Below, one piece after another: positions 42,934 through 51,808 of a stretch of DNA of 64,000 bases (position 1 is its first letter; each line of letters opens with the position of its first letter). A model generated the notes under the pieces. That model saw only the letters and a program-made list of their open reading frames with translations. It was not told where the DNA came from and did no database searches. This stretch comes from Anaerolineaceae bacterium oral taxon 439. GTDB taxonomy: Bacteria > Chloroflexota > Anaerolineae > Anaerolineales > Anaerolineaceae. The position numbers were made by a program, and so were the translations under genes. The stretch spans positions 434,001-498,000 of the forward strand of contig CP017039.1 of the NCBI GenBank assembly GCA_001717545.1, given 5' to 3'.

Positions 42934-42970
42934 ACGCTGTCGGCGGAAAGCCGACGATCTTTGACAGCGT
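42934..42970 (-). repeat. Nested inverted repeats in the ppk2 leader
   Basis: ACGCTGTC (42934-42941) pairs with GACAGCGT (42963-42970), while GTCGGC (42939-42944) pairs with GCCGAC (42950-42955). The two stems share bases and cannot fully coexist, as in a switch. They lie 34 bases upstream of the ppk2 ATG. The remainder of the 42901-43190 gap holds only promoter sequence for the divergent kinase. Confidence 0.5.
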
Positions 42971-43175
42971 TAATCATACATTCATCCATCGCTCCGGTCA
43001 ATGACAAAACGGGGGTAATTTCGAATTCATCCCTCTTTCAATCGCGATACGACGCTTCACGCGCTTCGACGTTCGCAGGGATTGGCCCGGGGGCCGGCGC
43101 GGCGTATCCCTTCGCCCTTCCCCATGCGTTCGGGATCAGGGCCGATTTGCTCTGCCGCTCCTTTTAATAATACAG

Positions 43176-43181
43176 TAAAAT
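43176..43181 (+). promoter_or_regulatory. -10 box of the GAF histidine kinase gene, probably leaderless or near-leaderless
   Basis: TAAAAT lies nine bases before ATG 43191 and no Shine-Dalgarno is present, so the leader is at most two or three bases. Confidence 0.45.
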
Positions 43182-43190
43182 AAACTTACA

Positions 43191-44858
43191 ATGGAACGCA
43201 GTGGGACGGCAGCTTTTCGTGAAGAGGACGAATTCATCGTCGATCTGTTGACGGTTCTGAACGAGCTGTCGATTGATTCGCTGCTGAACGGCGTATCGGT
43301 GAAATGCTGCAATATGATTAACGCGACGTATTGTATCGCCGGGCTGACGAACGACGTAGGGGGATTCGAACGCGTCGCGGTTTACGGCTTTACCGCGAAC
43401 GAGCTGGCGCGGATCAAGCTCACCCCGAATCATCCGGTCGTGATCCGCGATCTGGCGTCGGATACGCCGCTGAACCTGACGTCGAAAAAAGAAATCGCAG
43501 CGCTGACCGCGTTCTTCCCCGAAAAGTTCCCGCGGATTTATTCGCTGCTGTACTTACCGCTGACGGTTGACGGGACGAAGCGCGGCGCGATGATCCTGAT
43601 GAATAAAATTGGCGGCGGGGGTTTCAGCGATTCCGATATGCGCCTGATGCGCCTGGCGGAACGGATCGTCGTGACCGGGATGCGAAGCGTTACTTCGTAT
43701 GAAAAAGTCGCGGCGCGCGAAGAAGAAATGACGCATCGATACGATAATTTAGCGCTCCTGAACGAATTATCCAAGATTTCAACCTCGCGGCGCGACGATC
43801 TTGAAAGCCTCGTCGATACGACGATGGATACGATTATGACGACGCTCGATATCGACGTCGGAGAATATTTTTATCAGGACGCGAAGAACGGGAATTACAG
43901 GCTGCTGTATAAACGGGGTCATAAGCTCTCTCGCAGTATTCTCGGGTTCACGGAGGTGACGCCCGGACAGGGGCTCGTCGGCGAAGCGATCGCGAAAAAG
44001 ACGCCGTACGTTTTGAAAGCGGACGAACTTGACGTTGTAAACGGGAGTAAAGCGACGCAGGTCCGGTTGAATTATGTTATTATTCTGCCGCTGTTGACGC
44101 CGGATACGGTGATCGGCGCGATCTGTCTGGGGACGCGGCTGCTGACCGATCCGCCGACGATGGACGAGCGGTTCCTGACTTCGGTTGGAAGCTATTTTTC
44201 TCTCCTGATCCAGGAATTCCTCCTGCTTCGCGAGCGGAACCAGACGGCGATCCTCGAGGAGCGGAACCGGATCGGAATGGATTTGCATGACGGCGTAATC
44301 CAATCGATCTTTGGCGTCGGCTTATCGCTTGAGCATGTCCGGATCACGGTCAAAGACGATCCGGAGGCGGCGAGCGAACGGATTCAGGACGCGATCCAGG
44401 CGCTGAACGCGACGATTCGCGATATCCGTTCTTATATCATGAACCTGAAACCGGCGCGGTTGACGAACGAGAACCTGATTCAGAGCATGCGCAGGTTGGC
44501 CAACGATTTTTATTCGAATACGTTCGTCCCAGCGGAATTCAGATCGGAGATTGAGGATATCGACCGCCTGTCGCCGGAGCATGTCAACGTGTTTTATATG
44601 ATCTGCAAGGAGACGCTGGCGAATATCGCGAAACATGCGCACGCGCAGAGCGTCGCCGTCCGGTTTTACGAGAATGAGCATGATTATGTCCTGACGATTA
44701 AGGACGACGGCGTTGGGTTTGACGACAGGGCGGGACGAAAGCCGACGTCGAACGGAATTACGAACATGACGCAGCGGGCGAAAAGCCTGAACGGGATGCT
44801 CCTGGTTCAGTCGCAGCCGAATCAGGGAACGACGCTTTCGGCGCGGATCCCGAAATGA
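43191..44858 (+). CDS. Cytoplasmic GAF-domain sensor histidine kinase (NarL-partner type)
   Basis: 555 residues without membrane helices. Two GAF-like sensory domains (about 25-175 and 190-345) precede a HisKA_3 dimerisation domain with His366 in EERNRIGMDLHDGVIQSIFG and a HATPase with CKETLANIAKHA, DDGVGFD and GITNMTQRA. Kinases of this type pair with LuxR/NarL-family response regulators; none is encoded nearby, so this is an orphan kinase. GAF domains may bind small molecules, haem or an iron-sulphur cluster. Divergent from ppk2. Confidence 0.88.
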   Translation: MERSGTAAFREEDEFIVDLLTVLNELSIDSLLNGVSVKCCNMINATYCIAGLTNDVGGFERVAVYGFTANELARIKLTPNHPVVIRDLASDTPLNLTSKKEIAALTAFFPEKFPRIYSLLYLPLTVDGTKRGAMILMNKIGGGGFSDSDMRLMRLAERIVVTGMRSVTSYEKVAAREEEMTHRYDNLALLNELSKISTSRRDDLESLVDTTMDTIMTTLDIDVGEYFYQDAKNGNYRLLYKRGHKLSRSILGFTEVTPGQGLVGEAIAKKTPYVLKADELDVVNGSKATQVRLNYVIILPLLTPDTVIGAICLGTRLLTDPPTMDERFLTSVGSYFSLLIQEFLLLRERNQTAILEERNRIGMDLHDGVIQSIFGVGLSLEHVRITVKDDPEAASERIQDAIQALNATIRDIRSYIMNLKPARLTNENLIQSMRRLANDFYSNTFVPAEFRSEIEDIDRLSPEHVNVFYMICKETLANIAKHAHAQSVAVRFYENEHDYVLTIKDDGVGFDDRAGRKPTSNGITNMTQRAKSLNGMLLVQSQPNQGTTLSARIPK

Positions 44859-44916
44859 GCCTTGTCCGGGCGCGGGATTTTCGAGAGGGGCCTTTTTTGC
44901 CTCAGGACTGGAAGGA

Positions 44917-45690
44917 ATGATTTTGAACCGAAACCAAGTAAAGACAACATATTCCGATAAAGCGGCGCTGCGCGGCGAGCCGTCTTACGTCTGGCGCGCC
45001 GGTCAGGAGCGTCGGATGCGCCTGATTCTTGAAGCGGCGCAGGGGCGGGAACAGGGCGTTATTCTGGAGGATGGCTGCGGCGTTGGGATGTACCTGACGC
45101 GGCTGGCGCGGACGGCGAAACTCGCGGTCGGGTTGGAGGTCGAGCGTGAGCGGGCGATCGAGGCGCTGGGGTTGATCCGGGGGACTTCCGGCGCGGTTAT
45201 CAACAGCGTCGGGGAAGAGCTCCCGTTCCCTTCCGACAGCTTCGACCTGATCCTCAGCCACGAAGTCATCGAGCATGTCGTCGACGACCGGCGCTGTATC
45301 GCTGAAATCGTGCGGACGCTGAAACCGGGGGGGCGGCTCGTTTTATTCTGCCCCAATCGCGGGTACCCGTTCGAGACGCATGGGATTTACCGCCGCGGGA
45401 CTTATGAGTTCGGGAACAAGCTGTTTGTGAATTACCTTCCGCGTCCGCTGCGCGACCGGCTGTGTCCGCATGTTAACGTTTATACGGATGGCGACCTGAG
45501 GAAGCTTTTCGCGGGGCTCCCGGTCCGTTTCGTCCGGCGGACGGTTCTTTTCGGCGCGTATGATAACCTGATCGCCCGTTTCGGCCCGTTCGCGAAGGCG
45601 CTGCGCGCCGCGCTTCAGGCGCTGGAGAAAACGCCGCTGCGCTTCTTCGGCCTGTCGCATTTCTGGGTCGTTGAAAAGATTCAGGACTGA
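44917..45690 (+). CDS. Class I SAM-dependent methyltransferase
   Basis: 257 residues; GGAAGGA precedes the ATG. SAM motif ILEDGCGVGMYLTRLA, acidic strand end VGLEVE, motif IV DLILSHEVIEHV and KPGGRLVLFCPN are typical of UbiE/small-molecule methyltransferases. The C-terminal half (LFVNYLPRPLRDRLCPHVN) is like proteins from surface-glycan clusters that methylate sugars, but the substrate is not shown. Its stop is five bases from the start of the DUF3990 gene, so the toxin-like cassette may share its transcript. Confidence 0.8.
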   Translation: MILNRNQVKTTYSDKAALRGEPSYVWRAGQERRMRLILEAAQGREQGVILEDGCGVGMYLTRLARTAKLAVGLEVERERAIEALGLIRGTSGAVINSVGEELPFPSDSFDLILSHEVIEHVVDDRRCIAEIVRTLKPGGRLVLFCPNRGYPFETHGIYRRGTYEFGNKLFVNYLPRPLRDRLCPHVNVYTDGDLRKLFAGLPVRFVRRTVLFGAYDNLIARFGPFAKALRAALQALEKTPLRFFGLSHFWVVEKIQD

Positions 45691-45694
45691 CGCT

Positions 45695-46216
45695 ATGTAT
45701 GTAAGACTGTATCATGGCAGCAACGCAGAAGTACGCGTCCCGGAAATTCTGGTCTCGAATCGGTCGCTGGATTTTGGTTCCGGTTTTTACGCGATTTCGA
45801 GCTGTGATCAGGCGCAGCGATGGGCGGAATTGCAAACCGGACGGCGGAAAACCGGCGTTCCAACCGTCAACGTTTATGATTTCGATTTGGAAAAGGCTGC
45901 GAATCTGGCGGTTCGACGGTTTGAAACGGCGGATGGCTCGTGGCTGAACTTTGTCGCGGAGAATCGAAAAAATATTTATAACGGGGTGAAATATGATATT
46001 GTCATCGGTCCGGTTGCGAACGATATTACGATGACCGTTATCAGCGATTATATAGCGGGCTCGATCAGCGAGGAAACGGCGTTGATCCTGCTCAAGCCGC
46101 AGCGCTTAACCGATCAGTACGCTTTTCTGACGGTTCGAGGTCTTTCCGCGTTTCGATTTATTGAGGTAAAAAATTATGATAAAACGCACGCGAGCTTCAA
46201 TTCTACAGAATTTTGA
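45695..46216 (+). CDS. DUF3990 protein, putative ADP-ribosyltransferase-type toxin
   Basis: 173 residues; ATG 45695 (MYVRLYHGSN) has AGGA eight bases upstream. DUF3990 hallmarks are clear: LYHGSN with His7, LDFGSGFYAISSCDQAQRWA with Tyr32, DGSWLNFVAENR, YDIVIGPVAND and TDQYAFLT with Gln141. These fit the H-Y-[E/Q] triad order of ADP-ribosyltransferases, a superfamily to which DUF3990 has been assigned. It is followed by two small genes with overlaps of 41 and about 17 bases, the last of the DUF3791 family, a frequent partner. The likely role is a toxin in a toxin-antitoxin or defence cassette; the target is unknown. Confidence 0.75.
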   Translation: MYVRLYHGSNAEVRVPEILVSNRSLDFGSGFYAISSCDQAQRWAELQTGRRKTGVPTVNVYDFDLEKAANLAVRRFETADGSWLNFVAENRKNIYNGVKYDIVIGPVANDITMTVISDYIAGSISEETALILLKPQRLTDQYAFLTVRGLSAFRFIEVKNYDKTHASFNSTEF

Positions 46217-46442
46217 TCCGGAGGTCGCTGAGCAGATCGCGAAGAGCCGCGCGATTCCGCTGATGGACGGGCTGCGCCTCTTCCTGAATTCGGAGACGCA
46301 TGAAATGCTGGTCGACGACAGCCTGAAGCTCTGGTATTTCAGTCCGCTGGTTCTGTACGACATGTGGGAAAACGAGATCGCGACCGGCGATCCGCGGAAT
46401 TCGCTTTATTTACGGGGTGACGAAATTGGACAAAGAATTTAG
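46176..46442 (+). CDS. Small protein between DUF3990 and DUF3791 genes, candidate antitoxin
   Basis: 88 residues, ATG 46176 with GAGG eight bases upstream. No named family is certain. The protein is helical and charged: a start IKRTRASILQNF, a central ALEAF-like helix (MDGLRLFLNSETHEMLVDD) and aromatic SPLVLYDMWENEI. Proteins of this shape are common next to DUF3791/DUF3990 genes. It starts inside the toxin-like gene and ends inside the next one, so the three are translated together, as expected for an antitoxin or adaptor. Confidence 0.65.
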   Translation: MIKRTRASILQNFDPEVAEQIAKSRAIPLMDGLRLFLNSETHEMLVDDSLKLWYFSPLVLYDMWENEIATGDPRNSLYLRGDEIGQRI

Positions 46443-46635
46443 ATTTTTTACCTGCCTGCTCGAAAGCTACGCCGCGTATAAAGATACGACCGCGGGCGCG
46501 GTTCTCAAGACCCTCGACGAAAAGAATCTGACCGACTTCGTATACAGTATGTACGAAATGTACCATTCCGAAGCGATCGAAAACGCGTTTATGGATCTGG
46601 ACAGTCTGATCGAAACCGGGAAGCCAGCCTGGTAA
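46426..46635 (+). CDS. DUF3791-like small protein
   Basis: 69 residues from TTG 46426, which has GGGGTGA at ideal distance; GTG 46417 is an alternative start. The sequence FRFFTCLLESYAAYKDTTAG, LTDFVYSMYEMYHSE and ENAFMDLDSLIE follows the DUF3791 pattern (a helical protein ending in a short acidic helix). DUF3791 genes usually accompany DUF3990 genes, supporting a conserved three-gene unit. The gene overlaps the preceding one by 17 bases and is 25 bases from miaB. Confidence 0.6.
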   Translation: MDKEFRFFTCLLESYAAYKDTTAGAVLKTLDEKNLTDFVYSMYEMYHSEAIENAFMDLDSLIETGKPAW

Positions 46636-46660
46636 CGAAACGAAGGGAAAATAAGGCCGC

Positions 46661-48034
46661 ATGAAATATCATATCTGGACCGAAGGCTGCCAGATGAACG
46701 TCGCCGATTCGCAGCGCTTAGCGTCGGCGCTCGAGAAGCTCGGTTACCAGTACAGCGAAATTATCGAAGAGGCGGACGTCATTGTCCTGAACACGTGCAT
46801 GGTCCGGCAGAGCGCAGAGGATAAGGCGCTGGGGCGGCTGAGTTCGTTGAAGCCGGTGAAATTAAAGAATCCGGACCTGATCCTGGGGCTGATGGGCTGC
46901 ATGGTCGGATATCGCGACAACGCCGAGATCCGGAAGCGGCTCCCTTACGTCGACGTTTTCGCGCCGCCGTCGAATCCGAAACCGATTATCGATTATCTTC
47001 TCGAAAAGGAATATGTCGGCGATCGGGCGGACGGGAAGGAATGGGCGCTCCCGGCGGTCTGGAACCCGGCGCAGCTGACGCTTCCCCGTCGGGAGCGCAA
47101 TCGGGCGGTCGGCGCGTACGTTCCGATCGTTTACGGCTGTTCGCATGCCTGCGCGTACTGCATTATTCCGTATAAACGCGGGATCGAGCGCAGCCGCGAT
47201 CCGCAGGAAATCCTCGATCATGTCGAGTCGTTAGCCGCCCAGGGGATCACCGAGATCACGCTCCTTGGCCAGATCGTCGATCGCTATGGGCTGGACGATT
47301 CGGCGTACCCAACGCTGGCGGGACTGCTCCGCCGGATTCACGCGGTCGAGGGGATTCGCCGGATCCGCTTCCTGACGAGCCATCCGAATTACCTGACGGA
47401 CGAGCTTCTGGAGGCGGTTCGCGACCTGCCGAAGGTCATGCGCCATATCGAGGTTCCGGCCCAGGCGGGTAACGACGACGTTTTGAAAAGGATGCGCCGC
47501 GGGTACGGCGATCAGGCGTATCGCGCGCTGGTCGATAAAATCCGCGCGACGGTCCCGGGCGTTTCGATCGGGACGGATATTATCGTCGGGTTCCCCGGCG
47601 AAACCGAGGCGCAGTTCGAAGATACGCTCGCGCAGCTTCGGGATTTGAAACTCAACGTCGTTCATTTAGCCCGTTATTCGCCGCGGATGGGGACGCTTTC
47701 GGAGAGAACGATGCCCGACGACGTCGGCGAGGAAGAAAAATGGCGCCGCTTCCGCGCGGTCGAGGAGCTTCAGGAGGGGATCGCCGCCGAGCTTCATTCG
47801 CGTTTCCTTGGCCGGACGGTCGAAGTCCTTTTTGAAGAAAAGAAGCGGGACCGCTGGGTGGGCCGGACAGAGAATATGGATCTCGTTTATGCTGAGAGCG
47901 AGAGCGACCTGACCGGCCGGTATCTTCCGGTCCGGATCGATTGGACCGGCCCCTGGACGATGATCGGGACGGTTATTTCGTCCGAACGACCGGACGGAAA
48001 GGCGGCGCAGCGGGATGCGGGAAAATCAGGTTGA
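46661..48034 (+). CDS. miaB: tRNA-2-methylthio-N6-dimethylallyladenosine synthase
   Basis: 457 residues, radical-SAM methylthiotransferase that adds a methylthio group to i6A37 in tRNAs reading UNN codons. The N-terminal UPF0004 domain has cluster cysteines Cys10, Cys46 and Cys80; the radical-SAM CxxxCxxC is Cys160, Cys164 and Cys167 in YGCSHACAYCIIPYKRG. A C-terminal TRAM domain (VEVLFEEKKRDRWVGRTENM) binds RNA. It overlaps mutS2 by 20 bases; miaB-mutS2 and the next lipoprotein gene look like one operon. Confidence 0.93.
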   Translation: MKYHIWTEGCQMNVADSQRLASALEKLGYQYSEIIEEADVIVLNTCMVRQSAEDKALGRLSSLKPVKLKNPDLILGLMGCMVGYRDNAEIRKRLPYVDVFAPPSNPKPIIDYLLEKEYVGDRADGKEWALPAVWNPAQLTLPRRERNRAVGAYVPIVYGCSHACAYCIIPYKRGIERSRDPQEILDHVESLAAQGITEITLLGQIVDRYGLDDSAYPTLAGLLRRIHAVEGIRRIRFLTSHPNYLTDELLEAVRDLPKVMRHIEVPAQAGNDDVLKRMRRGYGDQAYRALVDKIRATVPGVSIGTDIIVGFPGETEAQFEDTLAQLRDLKLNVVHLARYSPRMGTLSERTMPDDVGEEEKWRRFRAVEELQEGIAAELHSRFLGRTVEVLFEEKKRDRWVGRTENMDLVYAESESDLTGRYLPVRIDWTGPWTMIGTVISSERPDGKAAQRDAGKSG

Positions 48035-50426
48035 CGAAAAGTCGATCCGGACGCTCGGATATGGGGAAGTCCTGTCGCGGCTCGGCCGTTACGCGTCTTT
48101 TTCCGCGTCGGCGCGGCTGGCGGAAATGCTGCGCCCCGGGACCGACGACGAAACGGTTCGGCGGAATTTAGCGCGGACGACCGAGGCGCGACGGCTCCTC
48201 AGCGTTAACGACGCGTATCGGTTGGGCGGCTGCGTCGATTTTCGTCCGGCGCTCCTGACGGCGCGGAAAGGCGGAACGATCGAAGCGAAGGCGTTCGTCG
48301 ATATTGCGGCGACGTTAGCGGCCGCGCGGGACGTCCGGAATTCGCTCCTGGCTCACGCGGATACGTACCCGTTGTTGGCGGAGACGGTCGGGGAGATGAT
48401 CCCGCCGGTCGGCATGATCGAGCGGATCCATCGGACGGTCACCGAACGGGGCGACGTTCTCGACAGCGCGTCCGACGCGTTGGCCTCGATCCGCCGGGAA
48501 ATCCAGGTCGCTTACGGACGGCTCCTGGACCGGCTCCAACGGCTCTTGCGCGACGCGCGGTATGCGCCGATGATCCAGGAGGCGATTATCACGCAGCGCA
48601 GCGGGCGTTACGTGATTCCGATCAAGGCCGAATATAAGAACCAGCTGAAATCGATTGTGCATGATCAATCCGCAAGCGGGCTGACGCTTTTCGTCGAACC
48701 GCTCGCGACCGTCGATTTGAATAACGCGTATTACGAGCTCCAGCTGCGCGAGCGCGACGAGGTTATCCGAATCCTGCATGAATTGACGATGTTCCTTGCG
48801 GATTATGCCGAACCGCTGGAACGCGTCGTCGAGCGGCTCGCCGAGCTCGATTTTATTTTCATGCGCGCGAAGTATGCGGACGCGATCCGCGCGGTCGAAC
48901 CGGAAATCGTTCCCTTTGCGAAAGGAACGAACTTGCCGGTGATCCGGCTGTACGAAGCGCGTCATCCGCTCCTTCCCCCTGAGCGGGTCGTGCCGATCGA
49001 CGTCGCGGTCGAACCGGGAATTTTTTCGGTCGTGATTACCGGACCGAATACCGGCGGAAAGACGGTTTCGCTGAAAACGGTAGGCCTGATGATCCTCATG
49101 GCGCAGTCGGGGCTGCATATCCCGGCGCAGTCGGGCTCGGCGCTTTCGGTTTTCCAGAACGTTTTCGCCGATATCGGCGACGAGCAATCGATCGAACAGT
49201 CGCTCTCGACATTTTCCGGGCATATGACGAATATTATCCGGATCCTGCGGTCGGCGACGGCGAAAACGCTCGTCCTGATCGACGAGCTGGGGTCGGGGAC
49301 CGATCCGGAAGAAGGGGCGGCGCTGGCACGCGCGATCCTGGAATACATGATCGAAAAGCATATCCCGAATTTCGTCGCGACGCATTTTTCCGACCTGAAA
49401 GCGGCCGCGCACGCGACGGCGGGCGCGATTAACGCGTCGATGCAGTTCGATTTGAAGACGCTTCGGCCGACTTACCGGCTGATCATCGGAATCCCGGGGC
49501 GGTCGAACGCGCTGATGATCGCGAAACGGCTGGGGCTGGCGCCGTCGATCCTGGAATCGGCGGAACGGACGGTCGCGCCGGATTCAACCTCGGGCGCAGA
49601 CCTGTTGGACGAGATTAACCGGCTGCATGAGCTGGCGCGGCGCGCGCGTTCGCAGGCGGATCGCGCGCGATCGCTGGCGGAGAACGAACGGCGCGAATGG
49701 GAACGAAGAATCGAGGAGGTCGAAAACGAAAAAGAACGGATCCTGAACGAGACGTACGCCGAAACGCAGTCTGAATTGGCGTCGCTGCGCGATGAGATTG
49801 CCCGGCTCAAACGAGCGTACGTTAACGCGCGGCTGCCGCTGGATTCGATTCGTGAGCTCGAAGGCGGCGTGCGCGCGATCCGTGAGGAAGAAAAGAAGGT
49901 TGAGAAAGCGATCGGGAAAACGGCCGCGAAGACGTCGCGGGCGCTCCTGAAGGACCGTCCGTTCAGGGTGGGACAGAAGGTTCGCGTCCTTTCGCTCGGT
50001 TCCGAGTCGCTGGCGACGCTGTCAGCGCTGAATGGCGATGACGCCGAGGTTCAGCTGGGCATGATCCGGCTGCGGATTCCGGTCAGCAGCCTGCGCCATC
50101 CAAATCAGGACGACGAGGACCCCGTTCCGGCGCGGCCGCCTTCGGAGAAGGCTCCTTCGCCGGTCTTTCATCCGTCTCCGGGACTGGAGCTGGATTTACG
50201 CGGGATGAACGGCGAGGAGGTCGTCGCGCCGCTCGAAAAATATCTGGACGACGCGTCGCTGGCGGGGATGCCGTTCGTTCGGATTATTCATGGCAAGGGG
50301 ACGGGAAAGCTTCGTCAGGCTGTCCGGCAGATTTTAATGAGTTCGCCGCTGGTGAAGATGATCGAGCGCGGAAAAGACGCTGAAGGCGGCGAGGGAGTTA
50401 CCGTTGCGGTTCTTCGGGGCGATTAA
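48015..50426 (+). CDS. mutS2: Endonuclease MutS2
   Basis: 803 residues. MutS-like core and ATPase domain with Walker A GPNTGGKTVSLKT (about 343-355), STFSGHM, LIDELGSGTDPEEGAAL and THFSDLK, a long coiled coil (about 530-640; KEERILNETYAETQSEL-like), a small KOW-like region, and a C-terminal Smr nuclease domain (LELDLRGMNGEE, IIHGKGTGKLR). It lacks the mismatch-recognition domain of MutS. MutS2 suppresses homologous recombination and acts on collided ribosomes in other bacteria. Confidence 0.93.
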   Translation: MRENQVDEKSIRTLGYGEVLSRLGRYASFSASARLAEMLRPGTDDETVRRNLARTTEARRLLSVNDAYRLGGCVDFRPALLTARKGGTIEAKAFVDIAATLAAARDVRNSLLAHADTYPLLAETVGEMIPPVGMIERIHRTVTERGDVLDSASDALASIRREIQVAYGRLLDRLQRLLRDARYAPMIQEAIITQRSGRYVIPIKAEYKNQLKSIVHDQSASGLTLFVEPLATVDLNNAYYELQLRERDEVIRILHELTMFLADYAEPLERVVERLAELDFIFMRAKYADAIRAVEPEIVPFAKGTNLPVIRLYEARHPLLPPERVVPIDVAVEPGIFSVVITGPNTGGKTVSLKTVGLMILMAQSGLHIPAQSGSALSVFQNVFADIGDEQSIEQSLSTFSGHMTNIIRILRSATAKTLVLIDELGSGTDPEEGAALARAILEYMIEKHIPNFVATHFSDLKAAAHATAGAINASMQFDLKTLRPTYRLIIGIPGRSNALMIAKRLGLAPSILESAERTVAPDSTSGADLLDEINRLHELARRARSQADRARSLAENERREWERRIEEVENEKERILNETYAETQSELASLRDEIARLKRAYVNARLPLDSIRELEGGVRAIREEEKKVEKAIGKTAAKTSRALLKDRPFRVGQKVRVLSLGSESLATLSALNGDDAEVQLGMIRLRIPVSSLRHPNQDDEDPVPARPPSEKAPSPVFHPSPGLELDLRGMNGEEVVAPLEKYLDDASLAGMPFVRIIHGKGTGKLRQAVRQILMSSPLVKMIERGKDAEGGEGVTVAVLRGD

Positions 50427-51234
50427 CCGCGGTCGAATCGTTCGCTTCCTCCGCGCGGCGGGGCTCGGCGCGCTGGCGGTTTTTGCCGGCTGCGCCCCGG
50501 TTCAGATTCGCGTTATGGTTGACGTGACGCCGACCGAAATCGCCTTGCCCGTGGCGACTGACGCGCCGAGCCCTTCGCCTTCGGTCGTCTGGTTTCCCCC
50601 GACCGCTACGCCGCTGCCGCTGTTTACGCCGACGGCGGTCCCGACGGAGGACCGCTTGGGTGAATTGGGGACGCCTTACGTCGCCGACGGTTTCGCCCCG
50701 GGGAACGGATGGGCGACGCGGCGTGGCCCCGACGGGAACGTGACGCTGACCGACGGAGGGGAATTGACGCTGTCGATGCCTGGGGAGGCGGCGCGGCTGG
50801 TCGCTTATAATAAAATTCCGGCTTACCGAAGATATTACCTGAGCGTGGATGTGACGCTGTCGTTCTGTTCGTATTTTCAGGACGGATACGGGATCCTTTT
50901 CCGGGTCGAAACGATCGAGCGAAGCGAACATTCGGCGCAGCTGCGTTTTAACTGCCTGGGGCAGACCCAGTTCCTGCGCGGCAGCGGCGGTAAGCTCTCG
51001 CCGTTGAGCGACTGGGCGGCGAACGGGAAAATACGCCCCGGCGCCCCGCAAAAATTCACCGTCGGGCTGCGCGTCGACGGCGAATCGGTCGAGTTATATT
51101 TAAACGGCGTTTTTCAGTATGAAATCAGCGATCCGTCGAGCGAGTCGGGAGGGATCGCGCTCATCGCGGAAACCTCCGGCGTCGCCCCGCTGACCGTCAG
51201 CTTTTCAAATCTTTCAATCGTTCGGCTTCGCTGA
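50404..51234 (+). CDS. Lipoprotein with concanavalin-like (LamG/DUF1080-type) domain
   Basis: 276 residues from TTG 50404, chosen because GAGGGAG lies six to seven bases upstream and it gives a clean lipoprotein signal (GALAVFAGC). A Pro/Thr-rich linker (residues 35-75) leads to a beta-sandwich domain of about 190 residues (GFAPGNGWATRRGP, YYLSVDVTLSF, YGILFRVE, FTVGLRVDGESVELYLNGVF, GIALIAETS) that resembles carbohydrate-binding lectin-like folds. It overlaps mutS2 by 23 bases and its 3' end overlaps the convergent membrane-protein gene by 38 bases. Confidence 0.7.
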   Translation: MRFFGAINRGRIVRFLRAAGLGALAVFAGCAPVQIRVMVDVTPTEIALPVATDAPSPSPSVVWFPPTATPLPLFTPTAVPTEDRLGELGTPYVADGFAPGNGWATRRGPDGNVTLTDGGELTLSMPGEAARLVAYNKIPAYRRYYLSVDVTLSFCSYFQDGYGILFRVETIERSEHSAQLRFNCLGQTQFLRGSGGKLSPLSDWAANGKIRPGAPQKFTVGLRVDGESVELYLNGVFQYEISDPSSESGGIALIAETSGVAPLTVSFSNLSIVRLR

Positions 51235-51808
51235 CTTCTTCTTTGGTCGGACGCCGCCGGACGCGCTTGAAGAGGCGCTCGATCGACGGAATGAAGAGCA
51301 TGACCAATCCGATCGCCGTGACGCATTCGCCGACGACGACGCCGTCGGATTGCAGCGGGCCGAAGAACGGGACGCCGGGGAGCGGATGCGACCCGATGCC
51401 GAAGACGTCGGCCATGCCGGTGAAGAGCGAGATAACGAATCCGGTCCAGACGAACCGGATCCCGAAGCTGGAAGTCAGCGATTCAGGATAACGGCGGAAA
51501 AAACTGCGGTTACAGTAATATCCGCCGCCGCACATCAGACCCAGCCCGAGGATGATCACCGCGGTTTGGACGAAGCCGATGACCGGGCTCCGGTCCAGTC
51601 CGAAAAAGGACGGCTTCGCCCCGAGGATCAGGATTAAATAACCGATCACGGTCATCCAGACCCCGATTCGGAACAGGGTGGAATGATGCGGAAGCTCGAC
51701 AGCGCGGATCGCTTCCTGCGGATCGTAGGGTTCGGGCCGGTCAAGGACATAAGAGGCTTTCTTTTTCTGTTCCGCGGACGCGCTTTCCGCCGCTCTTTCG
51801 CTGTTCAT
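51197..51808 (-). CDS. Hypothetical membrane protein with four helices
   Basis: 203 residues. A charged N-terminus (ASAEQKKKASYVLDRP) precedes four membrane helices (about 47-66, 78-97, 115-135 and 160-178) and a basic C-terminal tail (FKRVRRRPTKEEVSEAERL). No family was recognised. Its ATG overlaps the stop of the dipeptidase gene by four bases, so it is the last gene of a minus-strand operon. Confidence 0.7.
   Translation of the reverse strand: MNSERAAESASAEQKKKASYVLDRPEPYDPQEAIRAVELPHHSTLFRIGVWMTVIGYLILILGAKPSFFGLDRSPVIGFVQTAVIILGLGLMCGGGYYCNRSFFRRYPESLTSSFGIRFVWTGFVISLFTGMADVFGIGSHPLPGVPFFGPLQSDGVVVGECVTAIGLVMLFIPSIERLFKRVRRRPTKEEVSEAERLKDLKS

Noticed and set aside
45671-45694. Earlier TTG start for the DUF3990 protein
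   Set aside because: It lies inside the methyltransferase gene; ATG 45695 has AGGA at a suitable distance and starts just before the conserved LYHGS.
48315-49412. 365-codon antisense frame within mutS2
   Set aside because: Shadow of the mutS2 ATPase region with no recognisable domain.
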